Shown: one piece after another, positions 1 to 8,396 of the stretch
Layout of the letters: every line of letters begins with the position of its first letter
Position numbering within the stretch: position 1 is the first letter of the stretch
Assembly (NCBI RefSeq): GCF_900111645.1
Contig: NZ_FOHQ01000002.1
Location: 124,001-188,000 of the forward strand
DNA: 64,000 nt
Direction of reading: 5' to 3'
From: Methanococcoides vulcani
Lineage (GTDB): Archaea > Halobacteriota > Methanosarcinia > Methanosarcinales > Methanosarcinaceae
The notes under the pieces: generated by a model
What the model was told of the DNA's origin: nothing
The model's input: the letters and a program-made list of their open reading frames with translations, nothing else
The model's database searches: none
Program-made: the position numbers and the translations under genes

Positions 1-47
1 TTCCCATCAGCAATGGATGTACCGCCAAATTTCATTACATATCTCAT
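1..47 (-). CDS. lysC: Aspartate kinase, N-terminal 15 codons (runs off the left edge)
   Basis: The reverse strand reads MRYVMKFGGTSIADG from an ATG at 47. The KFGGTS motif is the ATP-binding signature at the very N-terminus of aspartokinases, which phosphorylate aspartate in the first step of the Lys/Thr/Met pathway. An internal ATG at 35 is an alternative start. A TATA-like stretch on the same strand at about 106-116 would suit transcription beginning near 80. Only the N-terminus is present, so the subtype (homoserine-dehydrogenase fusion or not, ACT domains) cannot be judged. Confidence 0.8.
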   Translation of the reverse strand, partial: MRYVMKFGGTSIADG

Positions 48-104
48 AGTCTGATCACGTTCTGTATTAGGCTTGATTTGGAATGTGGCTATAAACACGG
101 CAGT

Positions 105-116
105 GTAATATAAAGA
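105..116 (-). promoter_or_regulatory. Putative archaeal TATA box for the aspartate kinase gene
   Basis: On the minus strand this reads CTTTATATTA, close to the methanogen box A consensus, roughly 60 bases upstream of the aspartokinase ATG. Placement by eye only. Confidence 0.4.
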
Positions 117-176
117 TTATGAACGGTGGAACCAATGTATCTATTTTCCTTTGTGAAATTTAAAAGAAAGAGTTGA

Positions 177-1382
177 TCAGCTAAACTCTCTCTTGAAGAA
201 GAATGCGGTAAGTGCAAGCAGGGCCGCAACTACAATATAGGTGAATGCCGTGGATTTTGTTATGTCTCCAGCTGAATCGGAAACATCGCCGGTGACATTT
301 TCTCCATCCTGGATGATATCCTCGATCTGGTCTGGTACAGATACACCATCCTCAGGAACACTATCCACTATCGAACTCGTTCCATCAACTGTGAACGATG
401 TCTCTTTTGAAGATACACTTCCATCTGTTGAAACGGTTTCGATGATCACATCATGCGCTCCCGTGTCCAGCTCTTCGGTAATTTTTTCATAGGTTCCCGC
501 ATCCACATCATTGCGGATGTCTATGCTCTCATCATCAAGGTAGATCGTTACTTTGGATGCATCATTTTCAAGCTCATAGGATATGATGCCCCTCTCGCCC
601 TCTTTGATCTGATTTCCTGACAGTCCCTGGATGCTGATCTCAACAGTACTCTCAACGTTCACATCTTCCCTTTGTGAGATCTCCTTCAGGAATAGTATAT
701 GTGATTCACTGCTTTCAAAGAAGTCGTAAACAGTTGTAATGAAGATCGTACGGACTTCTCCGTTTACGTTCTTGTAGTAGCTGAAAATATCTCCGGGCTC
801 CATTTCCTTTACTTCTTTCACCACATGTCCGTTCTTTTTCAGTGTCACTGTGATGGTCTCTTCATCCACATCAAGGTCGGATGCTGACAGGGTATAGCCT
901 TCTTCCAGATCCATTTCCTCGCCTATGTTCACTGAATCTGATCGGTCATATATCAGGAAATCCTTTGTGTCTCTGGTCGGGTCCAGATACTGCTCTATCC
1001 TTATCTTTGTAGCTGTGTCTTTCCCACTGGTTACAAGCTCTTTAGGAGTAACGCGGAAGATCAGGTATTCCTCATCCTCATCATCGTCGTCCTCTGCTTC
1101 GATGGTCAGTATGTATTCGAAAGAACTGTTCTCTTTTCCTGTTCCAGCACCATCCTCAACCAGTATCCCATTGTGAAGGATCTCTACCCAGACATCCCCG
1201 TTGTCCTCATTGATGTCAACGATGTGGAGTGTATATCCCTGGGCTAACGAGAGTTTTGTATCCCTTTCCACCACACTGTCCGAGTAATGTATTATCGGTT
1301 CGTTCGGATCAAGGGATGCTGCCGGGGTTGCTGCAAACAGCATGACAAATATTGCTAGAAGTACAAAATATATATATTTCAT
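177..1382 (-). CDS. Secreted, membrane-anchored S-layer-related protein
   Basis: The 401-residue product starts with a signal peptide (residues 1-23, hydrophobic, ending ATPAAS) and ends with a transmembrane helix (about 378-396) followed by KREFS, so it should be exported and held by a C-terminal anchor. Residues about 28-260 contain two copies of an unit with EGYTL or QGYTLHIVDI followed by strands and a conserved lysine/glycine turn, as in the S-layer duplication domain of Methanosarcinales envelope proteins. Residues about 262-335 resemble an Ig-like domain. A GGTGAGGT ribosome site precedes the ATG. It is transcribed divergently from apgM. It is shorter than the main S-layer protein of these organisms, so it is probably an accessory envelope protein. 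Confidence 0.7.
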   Translation of the reverse strand: MKYIYFVLLAIFVMLFAATPAASLDPNEPIIHYSDSVVERDTKLSLAQGYTLHIVDINEDNGDVWVEILHNGILVEDGAGTGKENSSFEYILTIEAEDDDDEDEEYLIFRVTPKELVTSGKDTATKIRIEQYLDPTRDTKDFLIYDRSDSVNIGEEMDLEEGYTLSASDLDVDEETITVTLKKNGHVVKEVKEMEPGDIFSYYKNVNGEVRTIFITTVYDFFESSESHILFLKEISQREDVNVESTVEISIQGLSGNQIKEGERGIISYELENDASKVTIYLDDESIDIRNDVDAGTYEKITEELDTGAHDVIIETVSTDGSVSSKETSFTVDGTSSIVDSVPEDGVSVPDQIEDIIQDGENVTGDVSDSAGDITKSTAFTYIVVAALLALTAFFFKREFS

Positions 1383-1500
1383 TAAACCTCACCATTCACG
1401 AAGCACATTTAAACATTGTTGAAATGAGCATATTGTCTTTATAGTTTTGTCGATACCTTCATTTGAAGGTTCCGTGTTTATTACAAAAAGAGGTGTATCA

Positions 1501-2706
1501 TTGAAATATATTATTCTCATCGGCGACGGAATGGCAGATTTTTCCCTGGATGAGCTGGGCGGTAAGACGGTTCTTCAGAAGGCTAATACTCCGAACATGG
1601 ACTATATGACCAGGAACGGGCTGGCCGGACTTGCTATCAATGTTCCCGAAGGCCTGCCTCCGGGAAGTGATGTTGCTAACATGTCAGTTATGGGTTATGA
1701 CCCGGATGTCTATTATTCAGGTCGCGCTCCGCTTGAGGCTGCCAGTATGGGTATTCCGCTGGAGAAGAACGATGTTGCGTTCAGGTGCAACCTTATCACA
1801 ATAGATGATGGCAATATTGCAGACCATAGTGCAGGCCACATAACAAGCGAAGAAGCTCGGGAGCTTATGGAAACCATTGATCGTGAGCTTGGGACCGATG
1901 AGCTGAGATTCTATCCGGGTATCAGTTACAGGCATTTGCTTGTTGCGTCCAATGATCTTGGTGCTAAAGCAGACTGTACTCCACCTCATGACGTGATAGG
2001 CGGGGAGATGATGGACCATATGCCAAAGGGTGAAGGCAGTGATGTCCTCTGCAGGCTGATAGAAGAGTCGATGCCAATACTTGAGAACCATTCTGTCAAT
2101 GAAAAGAGAATAAAAGAAGGCAAGAGTCCTGCAAACGCCATCTGGTTCTGGGGACAGGGATATGCACCCTCCTTCCGCACATTTGATGAGCTCTACGGAC
2201 TCACAGGGTCTGTTATCTCTGCTGTGGACCTGATAAAGGGTCTTGGTATATATGCCGGTCTTGACATTATCGATGTTCCGGGTGCAACCGGATACCTTGA
2301 CACCAATTATGTGGGTAAGGCGGAATATGCAATGGCATCCCTGAATGAGAGGGACATTGTTGTGGTCCATGTTGAAGCTCCTGACGAAGCAGGTCATATG
2401 GGTGACCTGAAAGCCAAGCTGCAGGCTATCGAGGATTTCGATGAGAAAGTCGTGGGCACCGTTCTGCGTGCTGCAAAAGAGGATGATGAGGATTGCATGA
2501 TAGTCGTGCTTCCGGACCATCCGACACCTATCGTGCTCAGGACGCATACATCTGATCCGGTCCCGTTCCTCATTTATTCAACTCTGGAGAACGAGGTTGA
2601 CAGTGTGGAAGCATTCGACGAGGATTCCATGAAAGAAGGTTCCCTTGGTGTTGTCCGGGGATGCGATATCGTCCAGATGCTGATCGATAAGGCAAAGCAG
2701 GCATAA
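1501..2706 (+). CDS. apgM: 2,3-bisphosphoglycerate-independent phosphoglycerate mutase (archaeal ApgM type)
   Basis: Interconverts 3- and 2-phosphoglycerate in glycolysis/gluconeogenesis. It belongs to the alkaline-phosphatase superfamily: a metal-binding LIGDGMAD sits at residues 6-13, the catalytic serine lies in [14 protein letters not shown] near residue 62, and later metal ligands appear in [13 protein letters not shown] and DHPTP. I chose the TTG at 1501 because an AAGAGGTG ribosome site ends a few bases upstream and the product then begins [10 protein letters not shown] as in the family. The reading frame is open upstream to another TTG at 1447, but that would add 18 unconserved residues. 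The length of 401 aa is normal for the family. Confidence 0.92.
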   Translation: MKYIILIGDGMADFSLDELGGKTVLQKANTPNMDYMTRNGLAGLAINVPEGLPPGSDVANMSVMGYDPDVYYSGRAPLEAASMGIPLEKNDVAFRCNLITIDDGNIADHSAGHITSEEARELMETIDRELGTDELRFYPGISYRHLLVASNDLGAKADCTPPHDVIGGEMMDHMPKGEGSDVLCRLIEESMPILENHSVNEKRIKEGKSPANAIWFWGQGYAPSFRTFDELYGLTGSVISAVDLIKGLGIYAGLDIIDVPGATGYLDTNYVGKAEYAMASLNERDIVVVHVEAPDEAGHMGDLKAKLQAIEDFDEKVVGTVLRAAKEDDEDCMIVVLPDHPTPIVLRTHTSDPVPFLIYSTLENEVDSVEAFDEDSMKEGSLGVVRGCDIVQMLIDKAKQA

Positions 2707-2796
2707 TTCTCCTGCTTTCCTCTGTTTTTGATATCGTTACTTTTTTAACTTTATTTGTCATACATTCTATTGCTTAAATTTTAAGGAGTGGAATAT

Positions 2797-3258
2797 ATGA
2801 AATTTGGTTTAACTCGTAGGGGTCCCTCTGGATTATCCCGCTGGGATCCATTTGAAGAAATAAGGCAGACACAGGAACATCTCAACCAGTTATTCAGGGA
2901 GGTTTCCCCGTTCGGAGGCTGGCCAGAGGGAAAGTCAATTGCTCCCCTGATGGATATCAGGGAAGAGGGCGACAATGTCATAGTTACTACTGACCTGCCA
3001 GGTGTTGACAAGAAAGATATCGATGTAAGTGTGAAAGACAACATCATTGAGATCAGCGCAGAATGCAGAAAGGAAAGTGAGTCTGAGGACGAAGGATACA
3101 CTCAAAGGGAACGTACCTATAGCCGCTTCTCAAGATCTGCTGTTCTTCCATCGAACGTTACTGATGATGGTGCAAAGGCAAAACTTGAGAATGGTGTGCT
3201 GACGATCACACTTCCAAAGACAAAGATCGAAGAAAAGCCGAAGATAATGATCGAGTGA
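2797..3258 (+). CDS. Small heat shock protein, Hsp20 / alpha-crystallin family
   Basis: The 153-residue product is an ATP-independent chaperone that holds unfolding proteins. The alpha-crystallin core spans about 45-150 (DIREEGDNVIVTTDLPGVDK ... ENGVLTITLPK), followed by a short tail with an IMIE end. The N-terminus contains the WDPFEEI segment common to archaeal and bacterial Hsp20. The start ATG at 2797 is preceded by AAGGAG with about 8 bases spacing; an in-frame GTG at 2788 is less likely. It stands alone between apgM and cofE. Confidence 0.9.
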   Translation: MKFGLTRRGPSGLSRWDPFEEIRQTQEHLNQLFREVSPFGGWPEGKSIAPLMDIREEGDNVIVTTDLPGVDKKDIDVSVKDNIIEISAECRKESESEDEGYTQRERTYSRFSRSAVLPSNVTDDGAKAKLENGVLTITLPKTKIEEKPKIMIE

Positions 3259-3426
3259 TCGATCATTCTTCTTTTTAAATCCCGATCATTGGTTTGTTTG
3301 CGGCATCAGTCAGAGTGTTTCGTCATATTTTGCTCGGTCGGGGTAACTCTCATCATCGCCGCGAGTTTGTCTATATAGATAGTATTATTTATTTTTGATG
3401 CCATTTCTCCTGTCAGAGGTGTCATA

Positions 3427-4194
3427 TTGAGGATGGAACTGTTTACCGTAGATGGTTTGCCGCTTATCAAAAAAGGAGATGACCTGGCGGCTATGATATG
3501 CGAGCGCACGGAACTTGAGGACCACGATGCTGTGGTGATCGCTTCCACTATTGTGGCAAAGGCCGAAGGGGCAATGGTACTGAAAAGTGATGTGGTGCCA
3601 TCCGAACGTGCCATAAACATTGCAAAGAGGATAGGTAAAGATCCTGCACTTGTACAGGTGGTCCTCGATAGGAGTGTGGAAGAACTCGTAAAATATCCTT
3701 TGTTGCTTGTGGAGAACCTCAACGGGCATGTGAGCATCAATGCCGGCATTGATGATTCCAATGTGGAGGATAATTACTTTCTGGAACTTCCACATGATCC
3801 GGATGGTTCAGCAAAGGCCATAGGTGAGAGAATAGCCGATCGGTGTGGCAAGGATGTCAGTGTGATCATCACGGATACGAACGGAAGGGCTTTCAAGATC
3901 GGACAGACCGGCGTTGCAGTGGGTGTCTACCGGATGCACCCTATCCTGGACTGGCGAGGGGAGAATGACCTCTTCGGAAATGAGCTTGAGATCACCGAGG
4001 AAGCGGTTGCAGATGAGATCGCATCGGCTGCGAACCTGTTGATGGGCGAAGCTGCAGGGGGGAATCCTGTGGTGATAGTACGTGGTTTTGACCTTCATAC
4101 AAGGGACGATGTCAGTGTGAAGGAAATGTACCGTCCTGATAATGAGGATATAATCAGAAAAGGGTTGAGGTGCCTTCGTCAGTCCTCTGACTGA
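3427..4194 (+). CDS. cofE: Coenzyme F420-0:L-glutamate ligase
   Basis: GTP-dependent ligase that adds gamma-linked glutamates to the deazaflavin F420-0, giving the hydride carrier needed for methanogenesis. The 255-aa product shows the family features: [12 protein letters not shown] near the N-terminus, [33 protein letters not shown] and the final arginine-rich R-K-G-L-R segment. I kept the TTG at 3427: GAGGTG lies 5-6 bases upstream and the product then begins MRMELF, as I recall for family members; ATG 3433 is an alternative. Its 3' end overlaps the convergent dCMP deaminase by 16 bases. Confidence 0.9.
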   Translation: MRMELFTVDGLPLIKKGDDLAAMICERTELEDHDAVVIASTIVAKAEGAMVLKSDVVPSERAINIAKRIGKDPALVQVVLDRSVEELVKYPLLLVENLNGHVSINAGIDDSNVEDNYFLELPHDPDGSAKAIGERIADRCGKDVSVIITDTNGRAFKIGQTGVAVGVYRMHPILDWRGENDLFGNELEITEEAVADEIASAANLLMGEAAGGNPVVIVRGFDLHTRDDVSVKEMYRPDNEDIIRKGLRCLRQSSD

Positions 4195-4634
4195 AGGTTC
4201 ACCATTTCAACACCGGCAGCAGCGAAGAACTCCGGGGTGTCGATGTCGGGGTATTGTGTGCTGAAGACAACTCGCTTGATGTTGGAATTTATTATCATTT
4301 TTGCGCACAGTATGCAGGGCTGGTGTGTGCAGTAGACAGTTGCTCCTCCGATGCCGACCCCATGAAGTGCTGCCTGTATGATAGCATTTTGCTCTGCGTG
4401 CACTGCACGGCATTTCTCATGCCTGGTCCCGGATGCAATATTGTTCTGCTGCCTCATACAACCAATCTCAAGGCAATGTTCCATGTTGCTGGGAGCACCG
4501 TTGTAACCGGTTGAAAGTATCCTTTTATCACGGACAATGACAGCTCCTACCTTGTTCCTCAGGCAGGTGGAACGCTTTGCGACCACCTCAGCGATCTCCA
4601 GGAAATATTCATCAATTGATGGTCTTTCAGTCAT
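4179..4634 (-). CDS. dCMP deaminase (cytidine/deoxycytidylate deaminase family)
   Basis: A 151-aa zinc enzyme that converts dCMP to dUMP, the precursor for dTMP. It has the catalytic zinc site: HAE near residue 80 and PCILCAK near 106-112, preceded by [21 protein letters not shown] second cysteine/histidine set ([19 protein letters not shown]) matches the extra structural zinc site of dCMP deaminases such as phage T4 Cd and ComEB. The last 16 bases overlap the convergent cofE stop, so both 3' ends share coding sequence. Confidence 0.88.
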   Translation of the reverse strand: MTERPSIDEYFLEIAEVVAKRSTCLRNKVGAVIVRDKRILSTGYNGAPSNMEHCLEIGCMRQQNNIASGTRHEKCRAVHAEQNAIIQAALHGVGIGGATVYCTHQPCILCAKMIINSNIKRVVFSTQYPDIDTPEFFAAAGVEMVNLQSED

Positions 4635-4654
4635 ATATGAAAAGAAAACAGCAA

Positions 4655-4668
4655 GTAGTATATATAAG
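4655..4668 (+). promoter_or_regulatory. TATA box upstream of secF
   Basis: GTATATATAAGTT lies about 75 bases before the chosen secF ATG and between the divergent dCMP deaminase and secF. It is a good match to the archaeal box A. No operator-like repeat was noticed beside it. Confidence 0.55.
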
Positions 4669-4740
4669 TTGTAGTGTATGAATTGGACATAAACCAGATA
4701 TTGATAGTTGACATCTTTTCTGATAACGGAGTATCAAAAA

Positions 4741-5643
4741 ATGGGATCCATTCTAACAGAATATCTTGATTCATTCATAAGGGGGCGTGATGACAAGCAG
4801 CTTATCACCATTCCCCTTGTAGTTCTGGCACTCTCACTTTTAGTGTCACTGGTCGTATTTTCAAGTACAGGTGCACCTGTAAAGCTCGGACTTGAGTTTG
4901 AGGGTGGTACTATGATAGCGTTCGAGACGCAGGAAACAGCAGGTGTTCTTGAGCAGGCATATTCCGATTATTCATTGGATGATGCCCGTAAGGCAGGAGA
5001 TCGTGCGATCCTGCAGTTTGGTCCCATGGACAATGAAGATCAGAAAGAACTCGAAAAGGATATAATTTCAAAGTATTCGAACGTTGAGATCAAGCAGATC
5101 GGTGCATTATACGGAAAAGAGCTTCAATCACAGGCATTGAAAGCAATGGTACTTTCATTCATCGGAATGGCTATAGTCGTGTTCCTGATCTTCAGGACCG
5201 CTGTCCCATCCATTGCAGTAGTGCTTTCTGCAGTCTCTGATATTGCTATTGCTATCGGTTTCATGAACATAGTAGGAATTGAACTTTCCCTGGGCACCGT
5301 GGCAGCTTTGTTGATGCTCATTGGTTATTCAGTTGACAGTGACATACTGCTGACAACACGTGTGCTGAAGAGAAGAGGTACTGTCAATGAGAACATCGGG
5401 CGTGCAATGCATACGGGTCTTACCATGACCACCACAACACTTGCAGCTCTTGTGGTGATGTACATTGTATCCACATTCTCCTACCTTGTGACATCGTCCG
5501 CTTCCCAGGTCAACCTGCTTTCCGATATCTCCATTGTGCTGATATTCGGTCTGGTGGCCGATATCATGAACACCTGGCTGCTTAACACAGGTATACTGAG
5601 ATGGCATGTGAACCGCAGCAATCCAAGGGGGCGAAGGGCATGA
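4741..5643 (+). CDS. secF: Protein-export membrane protein SecF
   Basis: The 300-aa RND-type subunit works with SecD to assist translocation through SecYE. One N-terminal transmembrane helix (about residues 24-42) is followed by the SecDF signature GLEFEGGTMIAFE, an extracytoplasmic domain, and five further helices including the conserved IGYSVDSDILLTTRVLKRR segment. Start ATG 4741 follows CGGAGT at a proper distance; the upstream in-frame TTG at 4708 has no such site. The stop overlaps the secD ATG as ATGA, so the pair is translationally coupled. Confidence 0.93.
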   Translation: MGSILTEYLDSFIRGRDDKQLITIPLVVLALSLLVSLVVFSSTGAPVKLGLEFEGGTMIAFETQETAGVLEQAYSDYSLDDARKAGDRAILQFGPMDNEDQKELEKDIISKYSNVEIKQIGALYGKELQSQALKAMVLSFIGMAIVVFLIFRTAVPSIAVVLSAVSDIAIAIGFMNIVGIELSLGTVAALLMLIGYSVDSDILLTTRVLKRRGTVNENIGRAMHTGLTMTTTTLAALVVMYIVSTFSYLVTSSASQVNLLSDISIVLIFGLVADIMNTWLLNTGILRWHVNRSNPRGRRA

Positions 5644-7334
5644 GGGAAGAAGAAGTGAACAAAGGCCTCAAAAGCGATCTTCGTGTATGGTTACTGATAG
5701 CAGCAGTTTTGTTCTCAGTCGTCATGATTCATCCGTGGTACTCCTCTGAAGAGGGTGCTACCACCGATCTTAATTATGGACTTGACCTTGAAGGTGGTTC
5801 ATGGCTCCAGATAAGACTGCAGGGTGCTGTGGCCCAGTTAGATGCTGATATTTCACAGACGGTGCCTGCCATTATTGAATCTGTCATCGGATCATCCATT
5901 GATGTGAAAAGTGTTACAGGGCATACGGGAAGCGGTTATTCTTCCGTTGGTACTACTGTTGTCTTTACAACTGATGCATATGTTTCAGATCTCCAGATGG
6001 ACCTTGCAGGCATCGGTGAATCCGATATTAGTTATTCAGGGAACACCTCCGAGATCATTCTTTATACTAACAAGCAGACGCTTATCACTCAGTATCTTTC
6101 CGATTCACTTGATGCTGAGGTAATTCCTCTCTCTCTTGGTGATTCTGTTGAGTACGAGATACGTAAAGAGATCTCACAGGAGGACCTTCAGGTCCTGATG
6201 AGTGCAGTAGACGGGTCCATTCTAACAGAAGCCGATGGTACTCCGATATACCGTGAAGGTGTCAGGACCGAGACCCGTGATCTGACCCGTGATATTCTCA
6301 GTGACAAGCTGAACTCACTTGGTCTTAAGGACATACCTGTGCGTACCGTGGGTGAGGATTACATCCTTATTGACTTTGCAGGAACTGATCTTACAACGGC
6401 AAAGGAGATCGTTGAAAGACCTGGTAAGTTCGAGATACGGGTGCAGACGCAGGGCAATGAGACCGCTCATGTGCTATATGGTGATGGGATCGAGAAGGTC
6501 GGTGTTGTGACCTTCCATGACGGCCAGTGGCATACACCTTTCACTCTTAACGAAGAAGGTGCTCTTGCCTTGCAGAAGATCGCAATCGAGACCGGTGCAA
6601 CCAACGATCCGAATTCACACTGGCTCTACATGTATCTTGATGACAATGAGATATATGGAGCCCCGTTAAGTTATTCAGCAGCTACAAGGCTCACAGAGGT
6701 TCCGATCTACTCATGGGAAGCTTCAAGCGGTCCTGATGACGACAGCAAGTCAGAGGCGGAGCAACTCCAGATACACCTGCGTGCAGGTGCGTTACCTGTG
6801 AACGTGGTTCTCATGGGGTCCGGACAGGTGGACGCAGCTTTGGGTGCACAGTTCAAGAAACAGACTTTATTTGCCGGACTTTTTGCACTTCTTGCAGTGG
6901 CTTTGGTCGTGTTCAGACGATACGGAAAGAAAGAGATCCTGCTTCCAATGGTGGGAACATCCATATGTGAACTTATCATGATCCTTGGAGTTGCAGCGAC
7001 GATCAACTGGCAGCTTGACCTGCCGGCGATCGCAGGTATAATTGCTGCAATAGGTACCGGTATCGACCACCTTGTGATCATTACTGATGAGGTATTGTAC
7101 GAAGGAAAACTACCTTCCAAAAAAGTATATCTTGAGAGGATCGCAAAAGCATTTGGTATAATCTTCGCAGCAGCTGCTACAACTACCATTGCAATGTCAC
7201 CATTGGTCGTGATGGGATTCGGTGCACTCAAGGGCTTTGCCATTACCACCATCATCGGTGTGCTCATCGGTGTGCTTATCGCAAGGCCGGTATATGGTAA
7301 GGTCATAAAGGTAGTGCTTGATGAAGCGCAGTGA
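5640..7334 (+). CDS. secD: Preprotein translocase subunit SecD
   Basis: A 564-aa partner of SecF. One N-terminal helix (about 16-33) precedes the D1 motif GLDLEGGSWLQIRL, a large extracytoplasmic P1 region (about 60-385), then five transmembrane helices with the D5-type signature AAIGTGIDHLVIITDEVL. The ATG overlaps the secF stop, with a purine-rich AAGGGGGCGAAGGG stretch just upstream as ribosome site. The longer upstream reading frame from 5601 lies inside secF and is not needed. Gene order secF-secD is the usual archaeal arrangement. Confidence 0.93.
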   Translation: MREEEVNKGLKSDLRVWLLIAAVLFSVVMIHPWYSSEEGATTDLNYGLDLEGGSWLQIRLQGAVAQLDADISQTVPAIIESVIGSSIDVKSVTGHTGSGYSSVGTTVVFTTDAYVSDLQMDLAGIGESDISYSGNTSEIILYTNKQTLITQYLSDSLDAEVIPLSLGDSVEYEIRKEISQEDLQVLMSAVDGSILTEADGTPIYREGVRTETRDLTRDILSDKLNSLGLKDIPVRTVGEDYILIDFAGTDLTTAKEIVERPGKFEIRVQTQGNETAHVLYGDGIEKVGVVTFHDGQWHTPFTLNEEGALALQKIAIETGATNDPNSHWLYMYLDDNEIYGAPLSYSAATRLTEVPIYSWEASSGPDDDSKSEAEQLQIHLRAGALPVNVVLMGSGQVDAALGAQFKKQTLFAGLFALLAVALVVFRRYGKKEILLPMVGTSICELIMILGVAATINWQLDLPAIAGIIAAIGTGIDHLVIITDEVLYEGKLPSKKVYLERIAKAFGIIFAAAATTTIAMSPLVVMGFGALKGFAITTIIGVLIGVLIARPVYGKVIKVVLDEAQ

Positions 7335-7355
7335 TCTGTTCCTTAAGAGGTGTTA

Positions 7356-8384
7356 ATGATGAAGGATATGTGGACTGTGAAATACCGGCCAGAGATGCTT
7401 AAGGATATCCTGGGCAATGATAATTCCCTCAATGCCCTTGACAAGCTTGTCCATTCAGGCAACCTGCCCCATCTTGTGTTCCACGGTCCGGTGAACTCCG
7501 GCAAATCCTCAACTGCCTTTGCCCTGGCACGTGAACTGTACGGGGAGGACTATGAGGGCAATTTCACATACTTCAATGCATCAGATTTCTTTGATCAGGG
7601 GAAGCGCTATCTTGTTCGTGATAAGCGTTTTACCCACATTATAGGGACGGATGACCCGAAGAAGATCTACTCAAGTGTCATCTCTATCTTCAAGACCGTG
7701 ATAAATGAGTTTGCCGGAATGGGTTCAATTGATGCGGATTTCAAGATCATCTTCATCGATAATGTTGAGTCACTGGATACCAGTGCACAGCATGCCCTGC
7801 GTCGTATAATGGAGAAGTATACCCGCACCTGCAGGTTCATCCTGTCCACTACCCAGCCTTCCAAGCTGATCTCACCCCTGCGTTCAAGGGGACTGGAGCT
7901 TTTCTTCACTTATGTTCCGGATGATCTGCTAAGGCCATATATTGTCTCAATTGCAGAGCAAGAGGGCATTTCTATTTCTGAAGATGGCCTTGATGCTCTT
8001 ATGTACTATGCCGGAGGCAATGTTTCAAGGGCTCTACTGACACTTCAATTTGCTAATATGAACAATCCGGATGCAAAGATCACAGGTGACCTGCTCTACG
8101 AGGAATCTCTCTGCGAAGTGTCTGACAACGTGACCGAACTTCATGCTGCAGCCATTGGGCACGAGTTCTTGAAAGCGAGGAAGCTGATCGACACTCTTCT
8201 CATTGAGGAAGGTTTCACCGGCGATGAGGTCCTGCAGCAGTTACATTCGGTAGTTGTGAGATCGGACCGTACCGAAGATGAGATCGCAAAAGCGGTCTAC
8301 AGGATAGCTGATGCAGATGCAATGATCATCGACAGTGCGAATGCAAGGATCCATCTGGAATCACTTGTTACGGAACTCTACTGA
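7356..8384 (+). CDS. Replication factor C small-subunit paralogue (AAA+ clamp loader)
   Basis: A 342-aa AAA+ protein opening WTVKYRPEMLKDILGN, the RFC box, and ending in a helical collar domain. Clamp loaders open the PCNA ring on DNA. The Walker A is GPVNSGKSS instead of GPPGTGKTT, the Walker B region is IIFIDNVE instead of DEAD, and the SRC motif reads SRG (sensor region RFILSTTQPSKLISPLRSRG). It is therefore a diverged paralogue; Methanosarcina acetivorans is known to have two different small subunits, and this may be the second. Starts at 7356 or 7359 both follow AAGAGGTG. It lies 22 bases after secD and before elp3. Confidence 0.8.
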   Translation: MMKDMWTVKYRPEMLKDILGNDNSLNALDKLVHSGNLPHLVFHGPVNSGKSSTAFALARELYGEDYEGNFTYFNASDFFDQGKRYLVRDKRFTHIIGTDDPKKIYSSVISIFKTVINEFAGMGSIDADFKIIFIDNVESLDTSAQHALRRIMEKYTRTCRFILSTTQPSKLISPLRSRGLELFFTYVPDDLLRPYIVSIAEQEGISISEDGLDALMYYAGGNVSRALLTLQFANMNNPDAKITGDLLYEESLCEVSDNVTELHAAAIGHEFLKARKLIDTLLIEEGFTGDEVLQQLHSVVVRSDRTEDEIAKAVYRIADADAMIIDSANARIHLESLVTELY

Positions 8385-8396
8385 TATCGGGTATTT

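Noticed and set aside
925-1176. Open frame with a serine run, opposite to the S-layer-like gene
   Set aside because: It is the antisense of an acidic EDDDDEDEE stretch and has no ribosome site or family similarity.
1717-2547. 276-codon open frame antisense to apgM
   Set aside because: Long antisense frames over a conserved enzyme are common here; the product has no recognisable features.
3256-3267. TGATCGATCA palindrome after hsp20
   Set aside because: No loop is possible and the later T run is interrupted; not convincing as a terminator.
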